Below, one piece after another: positions 60,340-64,000 of a DNA stretch of 64,000 nucleotides; positions within the stretch are counted from its first letter, which is position 1, and each line of letters starts with the position of its first letter. This DNA is from Carboxylicivirga marina (GTDB lineage: Bacteria > Bacteroidota > Bacteroidia > Bacteroidales > Marinilabiliaceae). The position numbers were made by a program, and so were the translations under genes. The stretch is from NCBI RefSeq assembly GCF_016612505.1, contig NZ_JAENRR010000008.1, positions 1 to 64,000 of the forward strand, in the 5' to 3' direction. The notes beneath the pieces were generated by a model. It had not been told where the DNA came from. It ran no database searches and worked only from the letters and a program-made list of their open reading frames with translations.

Positions 60340-61794
60340 ATGGGCGATAAATTAACATGTATTCTACCTTACTCAAATAAGGAAGAAATGAAACCAACTA
60401 TTCAGGCGTTTCAGAATGAGAAAGCCACAAACATTATTGTGGTTGCTAAAGAAGCAGTAGCTATTGAAGGGGCTAAAGTAATTATAGCTGAAGGGGGCTT
60501 GGATGCCACACAAACCTGGAAAACACTTTTAGGAGAGTTAGATGGTGAGTTTGTTGTAGTCTACACAAAAGCAATGGCATTAAACATTGGCATGAATGCT
60601 TTGGAACGTATGGCGCGTTGTTGTAACGATGTTAGTGCAGGTATGATATATGCCGATTATTACGAAAGGAAATCCAGTAAATTATCAGCTCATCCGGTCA
60701 TTGAATACCAGACAGGCAGCTTGCGCGACGATTTTAATTTTGGCTCATTACTGATGTATAAAACTGAGGCATTAAAAGATGCAGTTGAAGCCATGGATGT
60801 TGATTATAAGTATGCAGCTTTGTACGATTTACGATTACGCGTATCGCAAAAACATGAATTACTGCATTTGCCTGAGCTTTTGTACACTGAAGTGGAAATA
60901 GATACCCGTCTTTCGGGTGAGAAAATGTTTGACTATGTGGACCCTCGCAACCGTGATCGCCAGGTTGAGATGGAAGTGGCTTGCACAGCTCATTTAAAAA
61001 CGATTGGCGCTTATCTTAAGCCCGAATTTACTAAGATTGAGTTTGCCGAGTCTGATTTTCCGGTGGAAGCTTCAGTTATTATACCTGTTCGTAACCGCGA
61101 AAAAACGGTTGGTGATGCTATTGAATCGGTATTAAAACAAAAAACAGACTTTCCTTTTAATCTGATTATTGTAGATAACCACTCATCAGATAGGACGCCT
61201 GAAATCATTCGCTCGTATGATGATGAGCGATTGATTCATATTATTCCTGAGAGAGACGATTTAGGCATTGGCGGTTGTTGGAATACGGGTGTGACTGATG
61301 AGCGATGTGGTAAATTTGCGATTCAATTAGATAGTGATGATTTATACATCGATGAAACCGTTATTGAGCGAGTAGTAAAAGCCTTTCATGAGCAGAATTG
61401 CGCCATGGTTGTCGGTAGTTATCAAATGGTTAATTTTAAACTAGAGGAGATTCCTCCTGGATTGATTGATCATAAAGAATGGACGCCAGAGAATGGCCGG
61501 AACAATGCCTTACGTATTAACGGACTGGGTGCACCACGCGCTTTTTACACACCTGTGCTGCGCGATGTAAAAGTACCAAACACCAGCTACGGCGAAGACT
61601 ATGCATTGGGCCTTAACATCAGTCGTAATTTCCAGATTGGGCGTATTTATGATCCTTTATACCTGTGTCGTCGATGGGACGACAACTCAGATGCTTCGCT
61701 CGATATTAACAAGATGAATGCCCATAATTTCTATAAGGATAAGATCCGTACCATGGAACTTAAGGCACGTCAGCAGTTAATCAGTAGAAAGTAG
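60340..61794 (+). CDS. Family 2 glycosyltransferase with degenerate N-terminal GT domain
   Basis: 484 residues. The C-terminal half (about 243-480) is a GT-A fold: ASVIIPVRNREKTVGDAIESVL, then LDSDD at about 329-333 (DXD metal site). The N-terminal half (1-225) looks like a second GT-A domain with no clear DXD. DUF4922 and GNAT genes follow in the same direction, forming a possible operon of unknown pathway. Confidence 0.85.
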   Translation: MGDKLTCILPYSNKEEMKPTIQAFQNEKATNIIVVAKEAVAIEGAKVIIAEGGLDATQTWKTLLGELDGEFVVVYTKAMALNIGMNALERMARCCNDVSAGMIYADYYERKSSKLSAHPVIEYQTGSLRDDFNFGSLLMYKTEALKDAVEAMDVDYKYAALYDLRLRVSQKHELLHLPELLYTEVEIDTRLSGEKMFDYVDPRNRDRQVEMEVACTAHLKTIGAYLKPEFTKIEFAESDFPVEASVIIPVRNREKTVGDAIESVLKQKTDFPFNLIIVDNHSSDRTPEIIRSYDDERLIHIIPERDDLGIGGCWNTGVTDERCGKFAIQLDSDDLYIDETVIERVVKAFHEQNCAMVVGSYQMVNFKLEEIPPGLIDHKEWTPENGRNNALRINGLGAPRAFYTPVLRDVKVPNTSYGEDYALGLNISRNFQIGRIYDPLYLCRRWDDNSDASLDINKMNAHNFYKDKIRTMELKARQQLISRK

Positions 61795-61908
61795 TCAGAA
61801 TATAGAGTGCAGACAGCACCATGCACCGTACTATCATCGAACTTGAAAAATAATCAAGCTGCAATTAGCCAACAGCTCGCGGCCTTTTTTCAGAAGCTAG
61901 AATAAAAA

Positions 61909-62856
61909 ATGAACATTTCTCACAAAACCAAAAAACTAATACAAAGTCAGGTTCAAAATTGGAGCATGGCGGCCGCCAATTATGCCGGTCTGAAAAAGGT
62001 TAAAAACAAAAGCATAATGCTCGATGGCGCTGCTGAAATAAAAGTGCAGTTTAACCCTGAGCGTATCCGTTCATCAGCTGCTAAGGTAGACGCAACATCT
62101 ATCAAGGAGCGTCCATGTTTTTTGTGCGAAAAGAATCGCCCGACTGAACAGGAAGGAGTTGACTTAGATGATTACACTATCTTAATCAATCCCTTCCCGA
62201 TTTTTACTGAGCATCTTACCATTCCGCATAAGCAGCATACGCTGCAGCTGATTGAGCCCTACTTTCCAGCTATGCTGAAAATGGCAAAGGAACTTAATCA
62301 GTTTACATTGTTCTACAACGGACCCAAGTGTGGAGCATCGGCACCTGATCATTTCCATTTTCAGGCTGGTATAAAAGGGCTTATGCCTGTCGAGGAAGAT
62401 TTTAGAAAAGCATCTTTTACGCAGTTGATTGAAGTGCAGAATGATGTAAAAATCTACAACTGGAAAGGCTATCATCGAGGACTTATCACATTTGCAAGTG
62501 TTAATGCTGAGGAGATAACAAGCCTGTTTGAAAAATTGCATCAGGTATTGTGGACGAATCAGTCAGAAGAGCTTGAGCCAATGCTTAATGTTTTGGCTTA
62601 TTATGAGAACGATGAATATGTAGTACATGTGTTTCCGCGTGTTCTGCATCGTCCGGACTGTTATTTTGCCGAAGGTGATAAGCAAATCCTGATTAGTCCG
62701 GCATCGGTAGATATGGGTGGCGTATTTATCACGCCTCGCCCAGATGATTTTGAGAAAATAAATGCTGCTGATATCGTCGATATTCTGAGGCAGGTTTGTT
62801 TGAGCGAAAAGGAGTGCTTAAAGATTTTAAAGAAGTTGTTTAATAAGAAGAATTAA
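61909..62856 (+). CDS. DUF4922 protein, HIT-like phosphorylase/nucleotidyltransferase fold
   Basis: 315 residues. RPCFLCEKNRP (possible zinc-binding CxxC), LINPFPIFTEHLTIP, and DHFHFQAG carrying His148/His150/Gln152 resemble HIT/GalT superfamily active sites. DUF4922 proteins in Bacteroidota are linked to sugar-phosphate metabolism and here follow a glycosyltransferase. The exact substrate is unknown. Confidence 0.75.
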   Translation: MNISHKTKKLIQSQVQNWSMAAANYAGLKKVKNKSIMLDGAAEIKVQFNPERIRSSAAKVDATSIKERPCFLCEKNRPTEQEGVDLDDYTILINPFPIFTEHLTIPHKQHTLQLIEPYFPAMLKMAKELNQFTLFYNGPKCGASAPDHFHFQAGIKGLMPVEEDFRKASFTQLIEVQNDVKIYNWKGYHRGLITFASVNAEEITSLFEKLHQVLWTNQSEELEPMLNVLAYYENDEYVVHVFPRVLHRPDCYFAEGDKQILISPASVDMGGVFITPRPDDFEKINAADIVDILRQVCLSEKECLKILKKLFNKKN

Positions 62857-63056
62857 ATTGCCGCCATCGCCTAAAGGCACCTCCTCAAAGGTAAAGGTAT
62901 TATGCCTTGTATTGAATTCTCCCCTTGGGGAGATACCCGAAGGGAGAGGGGGAATTTTATACTGAAAATTATAATTATAAGGAGATAAGCTCTTATTATA
63001 TGCTAAAACAAGTGTCAGCAACATTCTATAATCTAAAAAGCAAAGCGGTCTAAATT
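62857..63056. repeat. REP/BIME-like intergenic repeat
   Basis: A perfect palindrome TCTCCCC-TT-GGGGAGA (62918-62933) is followed by CCCGAAGGG and then GAGGGGGAATT, which pairs with the initial AATTC.CCCC. The result is a compact branched hairpin. GCCTAAAGGC occurs 50 bp upstream. Such CTCCCCTTGGGGAG elements recur between genes in many Bacteroidota. No gene is seen. Confidence 0.6.
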
Positions 63057-63971
63057 ATGAACTACCCAATTACCCTGTATTCCCCAAAAGACTTAAGCCG
63101 GTTATCTGCTTTCATAAATGCCAATTGGCAACACGATAGCATAAGCGAAACTGTTTTGCGGGAAAAGCTGGAAGGCGACCCTCATTGGATGCCCGAAGCC
63201 ACCTTTATTTGTAAAGATGGTGACAAAATAATTGGCTTTATGCAAGGTGTGATACGCGATATTAGCGAAACGCGCTATGCCTATATTAAACTAATGGCTG
63301 TTGATGAAGCCTATCGTCGAAATGGCATTGCATCGGCCATGTATGAAAAGTTGGAAGCTATTTTTATAGAGCAGAAAGCAGATGTCGTTCGCATTTACGA
63401 TGTGCCTTTGAACTATTTTATGCCGGGCATCGACCCACGTTATACAGCCGCTTTGTGTTGGGCTATGCGAAAGGGATTCAAGCGATTTGGCGATACATCT
63501 AACCTTCTGGTTGATTTAAACCAAAACTGGGATATGAGCAAAAAAGAACTGGCACTGCAAGCCAATAATATTGTGGTGCGACGTGCCAAACCTGATGAAG
63601 AACAAGCTGTTCTTGAATTTATAAAAGATGAATGGCTATTGTGGAACAATGAGGTAAAAATGGCTTTTCAAGATGAGCTGCCATCGATTCATATTGCTTT
63701 GTTAAATGGTCAGGTAAAAGCCTTCTCGGCACACAATGCCAATAACAAAGGAACCGGTTGGTTTGGGCCCATGGGCACTCATCCCGATTTGCGTGGCAAA
63801 GGTCTGGGAGCCATCTTGCTTAAACGATGCTTGCAAGATATGAAAGAAATGGGCCTATCGCATTCGATTATCCCCTGGGTTGGCCCCATTGATTTTTACT
63901 CGCAGATTGCCAATGCCCTTGTCGATAGAGTATTTTGGCGATATGAGAAGAAGCTGTGCAGTAAGCATTGA
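63057..63971 (+). CDS. Tandem GNAT acetyltransferase
   Basis: 304 residues with two GNAT domains. The first (about 1-150) has KLMAVDEAYRRNGIASAMYEKLE; the second (about 170-300) has GPMGTHPDLRGKGLGAILLKRCL, the acetyl-CoA loop R/Q-x-x-G-x-G/A. The acceptor cannot be predicted. It lies 200 bp after the DUF4922 gene across a REP-like repeat. Confidence 0.85.
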   Translation: MNYPITLYSPKDLSRLSAFINANWQHDSISETVLREKLEGDPHWMPEATFICKDGDKIIGFMQGVIRDISETRYAYIKLMAVDEAYRRNGIASAMYEKLEAIFIEQKADVVRIYDVPLNYFMPGIDPRYTAALCWAMRKGFKRFGDTSNLLVDLNQNWDMSKKELALQANNIVVRRAKPDEEQAVLEFIKDEWLLWNNEVKMAFQDELPSIHIALLNGQVKAFSAHNANNKGTGWFGPMGTHPDLRGKGLGAILLKRCLQDMKEMGLSHSIIPWVGPIDFYSQIANALVDRVFWRYEKKLCSKH

Positions 63972-64000
63972 AAATTGCTTCAACGGAAGCAGTCATATCT

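Overview
The window comes from a low-GC member of the Bacteroidota, probably a Bacteroidales/Marinilabiliales-type bacterium. Chromosomal genes show Bacteroidota hallmarks: an ECF sigma/FecR/TonB-receptor/DUF4249 lipoprotein set, a DUF4922 protein, a golvesin-type amidase, A/T-rich leaders without Shine-Dalgarno sequences, and TAnnTTTG-like -7 boxes. The species assignment is inference.

Layout. (1) 1-6.3 kb, chromosomal: a GH20 hexosaminidase lipoprotein, a RecD2-type helicase and a solitary HNH nuclease, separated by repeat-rich spacers. (2) About 6.3-11.9 kb: a small integrative element with P-loop ATPase, winged-helix replication-like protein, MerR-type excisionase-like protein, RteC-like regulator and IntDOT-type tyrosine recombinase. 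No mobilisation genes are visible. (3) 11.97-47.53 kb: a complete-looking siphovirus-type prophage of about 35.5 kb in the 3' end of tRNA-Pro(GGG). It is bounded by a 46-bp direct repeat (44/46 identical) at 11966-12011 and 47485-47530. (4) 47.5-64 kb, chromosomal: sigma/FecR/TonB receptor/lipoprotein system, thioredoxin reductase, GntR regulator, murQ with a BadF-type sugar kinase, a large amidase, a glycosyltransferase, a DUF4922 protein and a tandem GNAT.

Prophage organisation. A leftward lysogeny operon (S24 repressor, GHKL ATPase, DUF4325 protein, membrane protein) lies next to one att site. Rightward early genes cover recombination (SSB-like protein, PD-(D/E)XK exonuclease, NinG), PcfK/PcfJ homologues, a replication initiator carrying an iteron array inside its coding sequence, and a DnaC-like loader. 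A leftward cargo cassette follows. The rightward late operon has HNH, P27-type TerS/TerL, portal, a fused protease-capsid, connectors, tail tube, tail chaperone with a -1 frameshift, tape measure, tail hub, S74 fibre and lysis genes. AbiH and the phage integrase lie at the tRNA end.

Most interesting: the lysogeny-linked GHKL/STAS/DUF4325/membrane operon, which looks like a partner-switch and may be an uncharacterised defence or signalling system. Next are the iteron array used in all three reading frames, a tRNA-like minihelix in the early operon, a 22-bp inverted repeat shared by the excisionase and integrase promoters of the small element, and an orphan type II-C CRISPR-repeat-like sequence near 6.4 kb.
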